From NCBI RefSeq assembly GCF_014529535.1, contig NW_023503584.1, positions 3,270,832 through 3,334,831 of the forward strand: a stretch of DNA of 64,000 nucleotides. The letters run 5' to 3'. This document shows positions 33,001-48,000 of this stretch, in pieces (the first letter of the stretch is position 1; every line of letters begins with the position of its first letter). This DNA comes from Bradysia coprophila. Lineage: Eukaryota; Arthropoda; Insecta; Diptera; Sciaridae. Made by a program: the position numbers and the translations under genes. The notes under the pieces were generated by a model that was given only the letters and a program-made list of their open reading frames with translations, made no database searches and was not told the DNA's origin.

Positions 33001-36000
33001 GGTCGGCGTTAGCTCTGTTTTTTTTTTTGAATCGATTCGATAAAATTTTTGTGAGGAAAACTGCTTACGTACTTATGCGGTTGAAGGGATCTTAGCCATT
33101 CTGAATCGGTGAAAGTGATCTCACTGTTTCGAGTAATGGCACTGTTGGAAACGACTTTTTGACAGTGACTATTTTTGATAAAAAAATTTTCAATAAATTT
33201 TCACAAATTTTCCTAAATTTTCATGAATTTTCCTATAATTTACCAAAAAATATTTTTGGAAAAATGCAGGAAAATTCGGGAAAATGTGTGAAAATTTAGG
33301 AAAATGCTTTCCCGAAAATAGTCCATGCTTTTCTTACTGTGTCTGAATAGCATTAAATTCTATTGGCTGAGAGACAAAAACTGTGTAGGTACACGTTGCG
33401 GGAGGGTCGCTCTGCATAGCCATTTATTTTTCTCAACATTGCAGAACAAGTGTAAGACAAAAACAGACGAAATGATTTCTGTCACGACTTCGATATTCAA
33501 AGTCATAAATACGAAGTATAATAATTAGTGAATTGTAAAACAAATAGATGGAATATGGAGCCTCTATTCTTATTGAAAACGTCTTATTTGTGAGTCTCAT
33601 TGTAACCGGACTACACCAGTACTTACATCAGAGTCTACAATTTGGATTTTTTTTGGTTTTAAAATGTTTTTTTTTTCTTTTTGATAATTTGTTAAGTATT
33701 TAAACCTACATGTAGGTACAATCCAAGGTATTAACCTTTAACGTAAACAATACTCTAACATGGTAGGTCTATTTTTAAGACGCTTATTTAAACATAAAAA
33801 AAATTGTTTACTTTGTCCTTCATTGGTTTGAAGTATACGTAATCACACCTACTTTGAAGATGTGACTAATTGACAAAAATCAAATCGCCGAATAGTAGAG
33901 AAAATTCTTTTTTTTCGACCCAAGTGGACTTTAAATAGTTAAAAAATGTAAACACAAAACCATTACATACTTGCATGAGAAAACACGAACAATCTCTTTA
34001 CAGTCACCGTGTACATCGGATCAGTCAGATCATTAAGCTGTTCCATTTGTTCGCGTCGCCGGATCATGTCGAGGTACAAATTGTATTTTTCAGCATATTC
34101 ACTGTGACTGATGTTCATCTGAAAGAAGTAAATGAAAAACAAGATTTTTTAAGTTAAATTTATTAATTTTTTTGAGAGCAACAAAATCGTTAATTTAAAC
34201 AGTGTAATAAAGTTAACACAAACAGTTCGTTTAACGGCACAACAAACTGTTTAGACTGAAGGTATGAGTAATTTTAGCGAACCAATTTTTTGTTGGCGAT
34301 TAAATATGCTCTAATTTGGAGTTGCGATTTTTTAACGTTTATAGTTCAAGGTGCTTGTCCTGTCTATAGCACAGTACATTCTCAGCAGAACATTGGACTT
34401 TCATATACTCATGACTGAAAACATTATTTCGTAAGATTATGAGCAAGAGACATCCTTTGTAAGAAAAATCTGATCCTGTGGAAAGGCAACCTTCGCCACA
34501 GAAAATTCAGATCGATCTAATTATATTCGACCCGAAAAAATTCCATTCAAGACGAATTCCAAATTTTCTTTATATTTTTAACATCCTTACAAGTTTCAAC
34601 TCATTCAAAAGTAATGCGCGTAGGCATTACACGTTTAATGGTACAGCAAGTCAATAAATTTTAAACAAAACACTGCAAAATCATATGATCATGACGAATC
34701 GTTTTATTGTTTTCCCATACCAAATAATACCATTTAGTACAATCCTATCGTTGTAAAAAAAAAACATTCCAACGGAATAGCACAGATTGAGAGCGATCAA
34801 ACGAAATTCCAACTCCTGCCCCCATACATCCAGTTTAATATGTATGATGAATATGTATATATATATATATTCGTAATATCATCATCACTCGCTTCGCATG
34901 TTTCAATTTTTTTTTCGGGGAGAACAAAGTATAGAGAAAAGATTCGCGCGCATCATTTCTATTAATTGTTTTGGTATGTACATCTCCGTAGTTTTTCGGT
35001 CTTTTTCTTTCTTTCTTCTACATTTCTTGTAAAATAATCTAATAAAAACATAAAAATTAAATTTAAGACACTTCGTAACGATCTGAATGTTGTTGTATGT
35101 ATATAATACCTAAATAAAACCAAAAATATTTAAAATAAAAAAGAAATAATTTAAAAATAAATTATTCGTAGTGATTTGGGCTAAATATATCCACGATGAT
35201 GGTCTATTTTGGGAATCGATGAAATTAGGAAAAAGAAAAAGTTTTTGACATCATCATCGTTTTCATCATCGATATATGAATGATGACATATTCACATCCA
35301 TGTTCCATTGATGATGATGTTTGCATAATGAATGGATGGATGGAGCAGAGCTTAAATTGTTTTATAATTTTATTATATACACACAGTGTGTCTATTACAC
35401 ACACACGCCGACCATCATATATATGCGTAATGCATTCATAAAACTATTCTTTTTAATGTCGGTCGGCTTTAATATATCTTTGCTTTTACACCGTTTGATA
35501 ACACAATTTTTACTTTATGACATTTGATATTTATGTGTGTTCAAGCACAATCACGCAATAATGCGATAGTCATGCCAGGTAATTTTATAACATTAAATTG
35601 CAGTTACTCTTTTCGCCGGAAGTTAAGGTACGTTTAAAGACTGTCGCGTCGCAAGAATTTTTCGTAATCCTTTTGTAATTAATCAAAGCTTTCCTGCTTA
35701 AATCATGGTATCAATTTTTCAGCGAATAAGCAGTGCTCGTCATTTATTGTTAATTTTACCAACGTAGCATTAGTCTGTATTTTAAGAAACTTTGGTAAAA
35801 TTTCAGAGATTTTACTTTTTCCTAAAATAGGCCCTGCTCCATGTCATAAGATACAGTCATCATCGTCCTATCTGTTTCTGTGAATCTAGTCTTCCTTAAT
35901 GTACTGTCTTTATAAATTCAACTTAAAATCAGGTTCAACATGTTTAGCACGTTCGAAAAATATGTTGTTCACAACTCGTTTCTGCAGATTTATTCATTTC

Positions 36001-39000
36001 GAACATAATTTCAATTAGCAAAGTCGACAGATATCTGTTTCACCATCACAACATTTCTGCTCACACTTGAATGCAATATAAATTGTTGTGTGCACTTCAC
36101 ACGACGTTTTCTTTTTCTGCATTTATTTTTTCTAGGGGTGTAAATATCGCACGCTGACTCTGCAGCAAAAGTCTTGTGTGTTGAGAGAAAATCATTTCAA
36201 CAGCGTTTTTAACGACCGAAAATAAACATCAAGACGCAAATCGATTGAACTTTAATTTGGATTTATGAACGCAGCAAAACTTAAACAAGAATTTATTCGA
36301 GAATTTATCAGCTTTCGAAAAATAAACACACCTCAGCAAATCCACTAAATATTAGGTGCCAAGATTTACAGCACAAAATAGAAAAGTAAATTTTTTTTTA
36401 TCGACTCACCTAGTTGCATAATGAATGCAATTTCCGGTTCATGGGGCTCATGATTTACGCATCTCGGGTTTTACATTTTGTTTTTTTCTTTGAATATATC
36501 GATCGATGCATGCAAGAGCCATATAATTATTACAAAAAAAGAGAAGAAGTTGAATTGAACGCTCTAAAAGAAATCACAGTTGGGTAACATCAATAAACTA
36601 CAAGTATAACATCGAGAGGTGCCTCTATTACAGTAAGTACATTTTCTAAATTCTACTAGATAAAGTCGTAGTTTATTTTGTGATATTAAACAGACGGGAC
36701 AACGGTTGCGGCTTGTAAAAGAAAGCATGGATAATTGCTACAAAGTGAATTTTCTAGAAAAATTCGATTGTAAACACGATAATGTTTGTGTTTGTAAATT
36801 ATTTTCTAATGAAAACATTAGACGTACGGTAGTGATGCAACAATTTGGAATGTAGCAAAAATGCGTCGGAGATTAATGAATATCTCTACGAATTCGTTTA
36901 TTAAAATGTTACACATCCCTCGCATGTGATAGAGCTTAGGTTGTCAATTCAAACAAACTGGTTTACATTCAATTTGAATTAGAAATCAATCCTTTTCTTA
37001 TCACCAGGTCGATACATTAAATTGTCACCCGAAACTCGTTTATTTGATCGTCGGGCGGTGTGTGTGGCATACTTCTAATAAATTTGTATCCGTCATTCAT
37101 GAAATAAAAATTAGTCATTGGAAAGGCATTATAAGAACACGTCAGAATGAATTCCGTATCGCCGAAAAAGAATATCGAAATCACGCAAGAAGTTTTTTTT
37201 TACCTTGCGTTTGTTGTATATATTTTGCCATTCGCAGAAAATGTTTAATTTCATTCGATCATATCAATTCGCTGTGTAACGAATGCTACATACACGATTT
37301 TCAAATTCATGTAGACACACGTTATGTTTCTATTACCTGAATGAACAGAAATTTTTTGGGAAATTAATCGAATATTGGATCTTGACACGATAAAAATTGC
37401 TGCGATTTCATAAATTTGCGAAACGAGAGTTGTCTTCTGATTTTATGACTCATATCACTCATTCATTTCGCAATATAATCAATTTTTAGTCAGATACCAA
37501 GGTTGATGTTGATATTGGTTTTTAGAGCCGAAACCTAATAATTTTATAGAAACAGCTCGTCATCTGCTATTGATAACGACGACAATAATAACCAATTAGC
37601 ACGTGCTGGTGTACCCTTATAGCTGAATTTTTGATAAAAAAATGTTTAAGAGATTTTATATCAAATGAAGTAATAGATTTTGTTGTGTAACGCTTCCGTT
37701 TCTAAAAGATTAGTCGTATATTCTGTAAGCACTAACTGCATGACAAAGCTTTAACTGACAGGATGAAAATGATGTCGTAGGGTAGGAAGCGAAACATTTT
37801 ACCGAATTTTCACTGATTTTACCTTTAAAATTTGGGAAAATGTTTTCCAAAAACTAGTCACTGGAAAACACCGAAAATCGATTTTTAAGAAACATATCAT
37901 TAATTCAATAAATGGCATCGGATGTGGGTCGTTTTACAAATTATTGGGAAACCTTAATTCTACTTCTGATTAAGGGTCAGAGCTCAAAACAAACCCAAAA
38001 TTAAAAACCAGATTTGTATCACTTCAGACTCATGATTCTTTTGAGCAAGTTAGATCTAAAAATTGAGTTTAGATAACCTGACCATAATTTTTGGTTTCAG
38101 ATCATATCAGATCAGACTAACATAGGTCCAACATGGTCCGAGCACAATTTCTGATTTATCAGTTTTTCTCAGAAAATGTTTCGTTTGCTACAGGATTGAA
38201 CCTGAAAATTGTTCGATCTATCTGATCATTAGACTCTGATGGGCTTTCGAAAGGACCTCTACCCTTTCCGAACAAGAAAATTAATATTTTCTAAAGGATT
38301 CGTCTGAGCGAAAAAAAAATCAAATAAAAGAAAGAAGTAGAATTCTGTCGCTAACAAGTCATTGATTCCATTGAACCGATTTTTCTAAGAGATATCCTTA
38401 GAATATTTGCTAGATAACAAAATACGAATAGATCGCATCATTAATATACGACCTAGAAATACCAAGGAAAAAAACAACGTCGTGTGCAAGACCATTGTTT
38501 GTCGTTTGCACAATAAAAGGCATTTTAGACATCCAATTTCCCCAAATTCCAAATGTTCTAAAAATACCGCAAATTTCTTTTCTCGGAAAATTTATTATAT
38601 TTTCCAATTAATCAACAATAATAACAGTTTAAATTTAGATGATAAAAATATTTTCTTCTGTGCTAATTGATGAATTATTACGGCGCCAATCATTTTCGGT
38701 ATGGGAAACGTTGTCGGAATGTTTCAATTTCAACAAATTTTATTACTTCACTGATGTGACAAAATATTCGAGCAATGAAAAGCGTGGGAACTTAAATATG
38801 TCGAGTATATATATAAATGTTTACAGTTTTTCGGAAGACAGTGACGTTTTGTTTTTTCATCAAAGAATTCGGAATGGATACCATTACGAGGACATCGGTA
38901 AATAAAATTGATAGATAAAACAGATCATAAGGTCTTAAAGTACAACAGAAATGAACAATTTCGGTGTTGGTTCCACTAAGGCTTACACATGTCTCTAAAA

Positions 39001-42000
39001 CCCTAAAACAAAGGCAAATATTGAAAATAGTTTCCGGTTGTGTTACCACACAAAAAATATTTGTTTGTCTCGTTTCCAAGCGTAAGTAAATACAGCCCGT
39101 TTTTAATTCTAAACGTGTCGCAAATCCTTCAAATTAGAAAGATATCACATCCTCAGAAATTCATTTCACCGCATCTACTTTTGATATTAGGGAATTTCTT
39201 TTTTCCCTACGCCTACACGAATAAATTTGTCATTATGCATTTCCTAAACAGACATTCGGGGTCATAATAAGAAACCTTTTTTATTAGCCATTTCGAAACG
39301 CTCAGGTCTTATCAATTTTCTATTGTTTGCGCAGAAATTTCTTCTTCTATTTTTCTTTCCGAAGAAAGGAAATAAGCGCACTAAAAAGCGATATAAATGG
39401 AATGAGGGCGTTTTTCATATAAATACTTTGTATTCATACGTGTCTTATGGCACCTGGTTTCAATAGCTAAGTTAAGGATTTCATATTTTTGTATTATAAC
39501 TCGAGAATGTTATGTTTAAAGGAAATGCGATTTGATAATACCCATATTGTTGTAAACCATTTATCCGAATTTCAATGAATGCAAAGAAATTCGTTGGAAC
39601 TTCAAATCTGGTAAAAGAAATTCTCTTTTCACATTGAAGAAATTTAAGCTCCTGGTTCGATTGTTTTCGTTCGTTTTTATTTATTTAGTCAATAAAGACC
39701 ACAGGGCGGAATGAAGTGTGGTTCGATAGAAAAATCTATGTATTTAACGTTTCTTAATTTACATTTAAGAGGTACCGGTACTTAGCTAAAATTGTAGCCT
39801 ACATTTGCTTGTCTCGTATTTTAGTTTTGATGATATCATTTCATCAGAATCCGTTTCGAAAAATGTACGACGGCAATAACGACTACGAATCTGTTAGATT
39901 TAAATAAAAATTAGTTTTGATTGTAGTCGTTTGACTGGTTCTGAGAAATGTGAGCAGTCTAAATTGTGGTGATGCATCAGTCTGAGGAAACTCAATATTT
40001 CACGAAAATTGACACATCTTTTTAAGTATTTTAAGTTAGGCTCCATCGCCACAAACATTTAAATTTGTACTAAGCTAACAAAGCTAACACATTTTAACAA
40101 AAAATAATTTTGCCCCCAAATGTAGGCAACAATTTAGCCATGTGTAGATTCCTCTTAAGCACGAATAACCTACCGGTTGAAAACGGTGAATCATCTGTTA
40201 TCGATAAGGACAACTGAAATGAACGATTATCTCAGACTGAGGCTTTCTTTTATAGTAAAATTTATGTTAAAACAAATGAAGTAAAAGATTTTCCATGAAA
40301 CACCAGAACATATTAGATACAGTAGAAGTAAAAGATTTGTTTCTGCTGCAATGCTGGCCGTGTGTAAATGGCTACGAATATCCTTCATTAACGGTGTCGG
40401 TATACGGGAATCAAATCGATTCGTTTCCTTTTTTCTTGTCTGCCTTTTTCACCTCCAAAAATTCATTTTAAAATGCAAATCCCACTTTACACACGTCGTA
40501 GAGTCAATGTTTTCACAACATCGTAAAAATTAAACAAAAATACAATTTAAAGTAACATAAACGTAAAAAAATGAATTATGTTGCCCATAAAAACCTGAAG
40601 GTTCAAATATTGTAATATGGTTGAGCGGTATGTTAATAACATAATGTTTTTTAAGAACCTTTTTGAGCTACAGGGCAAATATACGCACATCACATTGCAT
40701 TTATTGTTTCTTTCTTCGTCTTTTTTTTCGTTAAGAATTTTACAATTCATTTTTTTTCCTTAACTTTGTTTACTTTTCTATGCGCCATACAGACGGGATG
40801 AATTGTTGCATGGCTAATGTAACTATTCAAAATAAAATTCTGGTCAAGAATTTACTGGTTATATGAGAATAGAAGGGGATAAATACGGTTCAAGTAATTT
40901 ATTGCATTAGAACTGAAATAAGCCGCCCACACGGATAACAAAAAAGGATGCATGTTGTATGGAGGAGTCTATAAAACCAGTACCTTTTCTCAAGTACTCT
41001 GTGCAACTGATTCATCTGGTCGTGATTCTTCCGACCAAATTTTCAGAATCTTACCGCACAAATAGTACGTGTCGATAGAATAGAATCGAAACGGAGCAAT
41101 AGAGGAAATTCCCACAAAAAAGAAACAATTTCTAGCTACGCCATTTTTCTGCTCCGCCTAACATTCACATCCGTTTACTAACTGGTCCAGTTCTACCTCG
41201 AACGTTTTTTTTTCTTTTATTTCTTTTCTTTGACGTCAAAAACTTCACCAAACCGGACATATCTCGAATCATTTTAAAGCACTCTCTGATGGCCATAACG
41301 GACACAATTTTTTTTTATTCGCTGAAAAAAGTTGTATGTTTCGATTCAATGACGATATATCCATATGTATACATACACCTTATACATGAAAAATACAATC
41401 AGTTAATAAATTGAAGCGAATGTAAATGTGATCATTGATCAATATCGCCAATTTGTTAATGTTTGGGAACGTTTTATGCGCGCATAAATTCTCAATATTG
41501 TATTTGTGTAAATGCCGTTTAGTGTGTAAAATGTAGAACCTGAACAACAGTAGAAGAAAAAAACAAATTACAAGATAGATCTAATCTGCAATATCTAATG
41601 AATATTTTAAGATTTATTATCTCTTTCCTATGGAGTAGTTTAAGTCACCACAATTATTTAGTCGAGGTGAACGGGTTAGAATTTTCGATTAAGTTCGTAC
41701 ACATTTCTTAGAAAGAAATTATTGAACATATCAAGCGGATGGTGATGCAAATTAGAGTAATTTTAATGAACAGAAATAAATTCTGTGCTGGAGATGGATG
41801 TGAAAACATAAATTTCATTCAACACACTCGAGATGAATGAATGAAATATTAGTTTTTCTTGTCGTGCACCATTAAGTCCCTAAGATGTCGACTAATCAAC
41901 CATTTTCTACTTGAAGGAGCTAATTAGGCTTTTATACGATTTTAATGCTGAGACTTCCTTTTCCATCAGTCAAACTTAAAATCAATTTTATCGAAAATAT

Positions 42001-45000
42001 TATTAGCCTTGACTGGTTTAATGCAGATTTTATGCAAAAATAAATTTAAATTTCAAAATGACGAAGAAATTTTCGAATATCTTTGATAGAGTTACATACG
42101 ATCCAAGTGATTTTGCAAATTTATTTTTTTGTGTTAAGTTAAATGGATATTATGACGATATAATGTTGAAGCGAGCACACTTTATAATGACGGGGAATTC
42201 CGTGCTATCTTTCGTATAATTATTTTTGACATTTAACAAGCAATTTGAAATTAGTTTTTAGTCGTATGGTAGTAGCGCACGTTTCACCAAAAACCTTTTT
42301 TTTCAAATAATTTAATTAAAAAGGCCGAAAATTGTTGAATGATTTACGAGAGTTGCAGTAATGTACGTTAATTCCGTTCAATGTAGGTAATGCTTTTAAA
42401 AAAGTTACGTAATGTTGATGTTTTCAATTTTTTTTTCTTCTTCTCCTGGTGATTTAAATACAACTTCTACCACAAAAAAATACTGGCACATCGAATTGTG
42501 GAAGATGTAATAGAATTAGTCATGTGGTTGAGCTTTTTTTTCTCTTCGCATTTTGTTGCATAGTTTCGATTAACATCTGTTCCTTTCTCTGTCATTAATT
42601 GTGGGTTTTTCTTCAAACATTTAATCGTGTTTTGTTTGTTAATCTTTATTGGTGTCGTGCGATTTAAATCGCTTTGGGAAATAAAAATTTCCCGGTGTAG
42701 TAGGAATCGACTTTAGGGAAATTTGCTCCTTTCAGTTTCATTTTGTTGTCTTGTTTAGTAAATGATTTACGCAGCCCGAGTATCTACTACGAAAATTACA
42801 TCCATCAACTTCTTACTATCGTTTGCTCTGCACGATAAAAAATTTATATTTTCAGTCCAATTTCCTCTCAGGGAATGAACGATGTTTTCTCCTCTAACAT
42901 AAAACCCATCACATCTCTAACTTGAACTTCACATGTTCTGATTTAAACCTTAAATTTAGAATTTACCACTGAAAGTAAGAAAACATTGAACTACTCGAAA
43001 AACCACTCAGCCTTAGGATTTCTGTCTGCTGTGTACTATCAAAATGTACAATTGAAACAAGTGTTCGTTATGTATACAAGAACGCAATGTTGTTGGCTAG
43101 AAACTGCATGCATACAATGCGTTTGTGCAGCGCCAATGGGATTACCGAATGAAAACCACATATAATAATTTCAGATTTTTGTGCACTTAGTGTTGTTTTA
43201 GCGGCTCGTATACAATGTATACGAATACGTAAATGGATTTTTTTATGTTGAAGTATTAATGAATCTTCAGCACTGTTCCTAATTAGAAAATTTGATGGAT
43301 TCTGATACTGAGCAGAAGTTTGTGTACAGAATCACGAGAAAAATTTGTAACGTCAAACGCTTGAAAAAGGCTTGGAAACGTACACTATACTCTTTGAACA
43401 AAATCCTAGTTTTGTGGCAAATTCTCTTCATCTTATATCTACTGGGCGTGTAAGTAAAGTCAAGACCCCAAGTAGTTTCAACGATTTTGAATTTTTTTAC
43501 CGAATATTTAATTGGAGTATAGGATCATCTCAAAGTAATGCAGGAAAATTCTAGATTAAGAGGTAAGACCTGAACGTACATTGAAAAGGTGTCGGGGAAT
43601 CTCGCACACGCGATCATAGTATGCGTCCTTTTACGACATGTAACGAAAAGTCATGACTGTGCGAGATTCACCACTTAGAGGTGAATCTCGCACACCATGA
43701 ATTTGTGTGGTGTGCGAGATTACCCTACCCCAAGGGGTAGGGTAATCTCGCACAGTCATGACTTTTCGTTACATGTCGTAAAAGGACGCATACTATGATC
43801 GCGTATGCGAGATTCCCCGACACCAAATAAAATCAAGCTGATCTTACAATAAATATGTTTTAGAAGTTCCGACTAATGAGGATGCAGTATCACCGTACAC
43901 ATTCGTCCAGTTTAATTTAACTTTAATTATTTTATCAGTCCCACATAGAATCGATAGACGCAATTACCACGACCAGCGAATCTCATAATCGACAAAATGT
44001 CCAAATTATCAAGTCAAATTCATTGTAAAAATGTAATCGGAGGGCCAACAGCAGACGTTACTCTAACGCTTTCGGTTCAGAATTTTATCAGCAAAACTGA
44101 GCTTGCACATCTGATTCGATAGTGTCGCCCGAGATAAGATATCTCACACTGAAACATTTTCAATTTTAATAGTTTTGACTTGATAGTCAAACGAGTCTAT
44201 GTTATCTGTTACTTTATCGAATCAATTAGCTAATAAATTTGAATTAATTTTGTGGAATTTTAATTCGTTTTCCTCGCGTACCGTACGTATCTCCTATACT
44301 TAATTGTAACACAAAAATCAATCAGACAGCCTTCCATTACTGTCTGTCCTTATAAGGTCATCGGTTATCTGTTGTCAAAGACGACAAAAATAGGCGATAT
44401 ATTCTGGTGTCCCCTAGTATCCTCTAATATAGCAGAACAAATTGTTAACACAAAAGAAGTAAAAGATTTTCAAACATTCTACGATAAAGAAAATGTGACC
44501 ATAAGAAGTAACAGATTAGATTGTTGTATCGAGACGCGATTGTCGCTTATAAAAGGTTAAAGATAACAGTCATGAAAATAGACTTTGAGTTTGAGACATG
44601 TATTTAAGAAATGTATAGCTCTGTTTGATGCTCGGCATTGATACATTTGTCTTTGCATCGTTTTTCCTTTTTTGCAAAGTTATGATAAATTAAGTTGAAA
44701 TTCCTTAGACAGATTACCACCTACCAACTTTTATATTGCCAATATTATTGTAGTATGCCAGCAATGGATGTTATAAATCGATATATGTTTTTGACAAAAA
44801 ATATTTTTTATTGCTTCACTGGTGGTCAATATTTAGTCATTTAGTTGGATACGGTTTTCAAAAAACCATATCTTTCTACATAAAATGTGCACAGTGACTT
44901 AGCGTATTCGTATGATGCCTAGAGACATAGGCACACACAAAAAATGGTTTTATCTGAAATAACTTCAAAATGCCATCATTAGTTTTCTACAGGAAAGTTT

Positions 45001-48000
45001 TCTCGGAAACAAAGGAAGCAACATCACTGACTACCATTACCATTTCCAGTAATGTTTTATCTGTCGACGATTTTTATTTTCTTTAAAAAAAAACTGTTTT
45101 GTCAAAGTCATTTTACGATTTTTTTATTTCCAATTTTAATAGGTATTTTAGTCGCTGGAACGCAATTTGGAATGTTGTAATAAACCTAATGCCTTAGGAG
45201 AGATATTTTAAAAGGAAAATGAAATTGCATTGCTTAACACTGAATGTTCCAAAGACCAAAACGTTTTACGCAAAATGCATTTTATCTGTTAAAAATGTGT
45301 AATTGTCACAGACAAAATACGAAAGAAAAATAACTAACAATGTGATTGTCATTGCGGTTAAACAAAGTGCCACCTGTGCAGGTGACGCATAACCCGCTGA
45401 CCACATTCTATTTAATAAACATTTTGATTTAAAATATTATTTAATTGTGCGGTTCAATCTATATAGCTAGGGCGCTAAGATAGCATGTCGTGTTATCAAA
45501 GTGCGATGTTTATCGAAAATTTAAAAGTTGTAATGATTTGGTGTGATTCGAAAATAGACAATTTTTTTATTATTTACGGAATTTCCACATTATATATTCC
45601 GTCGAGTTTTTTTTATTATCTGCCGTTGATAATAAAATCAACTTAATAGAAGTGCGAGAACCATTCAGCATTTTATTGAATGTCTTAGCGAATGATTTAC
45701 ACGAAAAAGATTTTTTAAGTTCCATTTGTCAACTTGATATGGCTGTAAAAATGTTTTCTATTTCAGTCTCGATTTCAATAATTCGTTACTTAATTTGTGG
45801 GCTTGGATTATTAAATCAAACGAATCGCGTCCACGTAGTTTACCTTATACAGAAATTTTGATGGATAACAGAAAGTTGTCAGTACTGGGTGTGCTTTGGT
45901 ACACCGGGACATAACATGCATCAAAAACCGTACTTTTTATTTTAAAGACCTTTGGAACGTGTAAAGGTTGTAGCCAAATGTGAAGGTTGTAGCCAGAGAA
46001 GAAGGCAAGGTCTGAAATCGCAGAAGGCAAATATAAAGTTCTAAAGAAGAACGTAAGTTATTTTACTAGCCACTCCGTACGGAAATGATTTTTAGCATAC
46101 TCCGGAATAAAAATTAAAAGTCACGTTCTCGTTTGTTTATTGACCTCGGCCTAGACTCGGATCATCAAAGTTAACTTTTCAACTTTTACGTCCTAGTGGT
46201 GTAGTGGGACCAAAATATACACCTTTCTGGTCACATTATTTTCAGAACAAAAATTGACACAACTGGGACAAAAAGTGGAAAAAACTGTTTTAGTAAGAGA
46301 ATGTGACGTTTTCAGTCCTCCTGAATAAAATAGTTATTTACATGACAAGGGATGAAAAGGTGAAAAGTCCAATTTTCGTGTGACGTTTGTTGATCCGAGG
46401 CGAAGCCGACTTTTTATTTTGATCCTTTTGTAATGAATTTTACATGTTGAAAGTAGTGCTCGAAGCATGAAAAGTACGGTTTTCGACGCACGAAATCCCA
46501 TAACACTCTTAAAGATAATTTGAATATCTAAAAGCACAGACACAGTCTGGAAATATTGATTCTGTGGATCATGTGGAAGTCATAAAGACAAGATTTTGAG
46601 AACCATACACTCACATGGAACATAAATAAAGTGACTCTCACATTGTCAAGAACAATATTAACGCGTCATCACCTAATCCGGCTAAGTTACTTAGTCACTT
46701 GCTAAATATTTGCGAAATAACCGAAAAAATTCCATCCTAAAAACAATGACTATTTTTAGTTGGATTAATAAAAATGACGTACGCCACCAACTTCAGTGGA
46801 ATCTCTAGTTTACCCAAACCGTAAATATATCTGACAGCTTCTAATCTCATACAAAAACAGAATATTTAGCCGGTAAATTTGTATATAAATTAGTGTGGCA
46901 ATGCGTTTGTGGTGCGGTTCTATATGCGGTGAAAATGAATGGAAAAATGTTATTTTCATGTAAATCAACAAGCGTATCAACTCTTTAAACTTGTAACGAA
47001 TGTCAGTCATAAATAATGTTGAACATAGAATGTGAGTAGTGAACGACGCATAATGAATGATTTAAACTGAAAAGTTTACGAGTTAGAGAGACGAAGAAAA
47101 AAATAAAAGAAGTTTATAGGTCAATCACATCGTTTTATGTAATATTCAACAAAACGCATTGAAATGCTTTTTGTGTGGGTTTAGTCGGACGCGTGCAGGT
47201 TGTTTTCGTCGTACACACACTCCGATTCATGATTATGCCACAAATATGCGAATAAAATTACAATTATAGAACCCAAATACAATGAAAAACGGAAAATCTT
47301 TTTCGCTATGTGTGAGTTGAGTGCGGTTCTAGATGGATTTTCAACGTTTTGATGCAGATTTTGAGCGTTTTCATGTCAGTGGCTTAGTTGAACACTGTTC
47401 CTCAATCCATCACTCACCCATATTTCTTTCCTCAAAATTAGCCTAGGATTATGTGGGATTGGAGAGAATTATTGAAATTACGTAAATTAAACGTCATCGG
47501 AAGACGAGCCCATCTGAAGAAACAGCCAATTATAATCAACTTAATCCCATTAATACCGATAACAGTAGGGATCAAGTGTTTGTCTAATCTTGTTTTCCTC
47601 AAAACTGCGGAACGCTCGAACCTTATGGAATTCGGTTTTTTGGTTAGATTTTCATTTTTTTTTCTTCTGCTTCTCGGATTTACATAAATAATTAGATTCT
47701 AACGTCTAGCTGGTGTGTGTATACAAATTTGTTTTAAATTTATTGGTTGTAGAAGGCTTAACTTAATGAATCGTTTTGGTTTTTAATATGTATAATCGCT
47801 TCGATGTGTACGTATAGTCCAGTAAGTAAATGAAATTCAGACGAGACTTTCTAAATTTAAAATTAGCCTCAGATATGACGACGATGGCATGCTTACTCAT
47901 TGACTTTTTTTTCTGTTCAAAAGAAAATAACGAAAATCGGTAATCAATAACGTTACATCAGATGATGACTATCACAATGTCATTTGCAAAATAATAAAAA

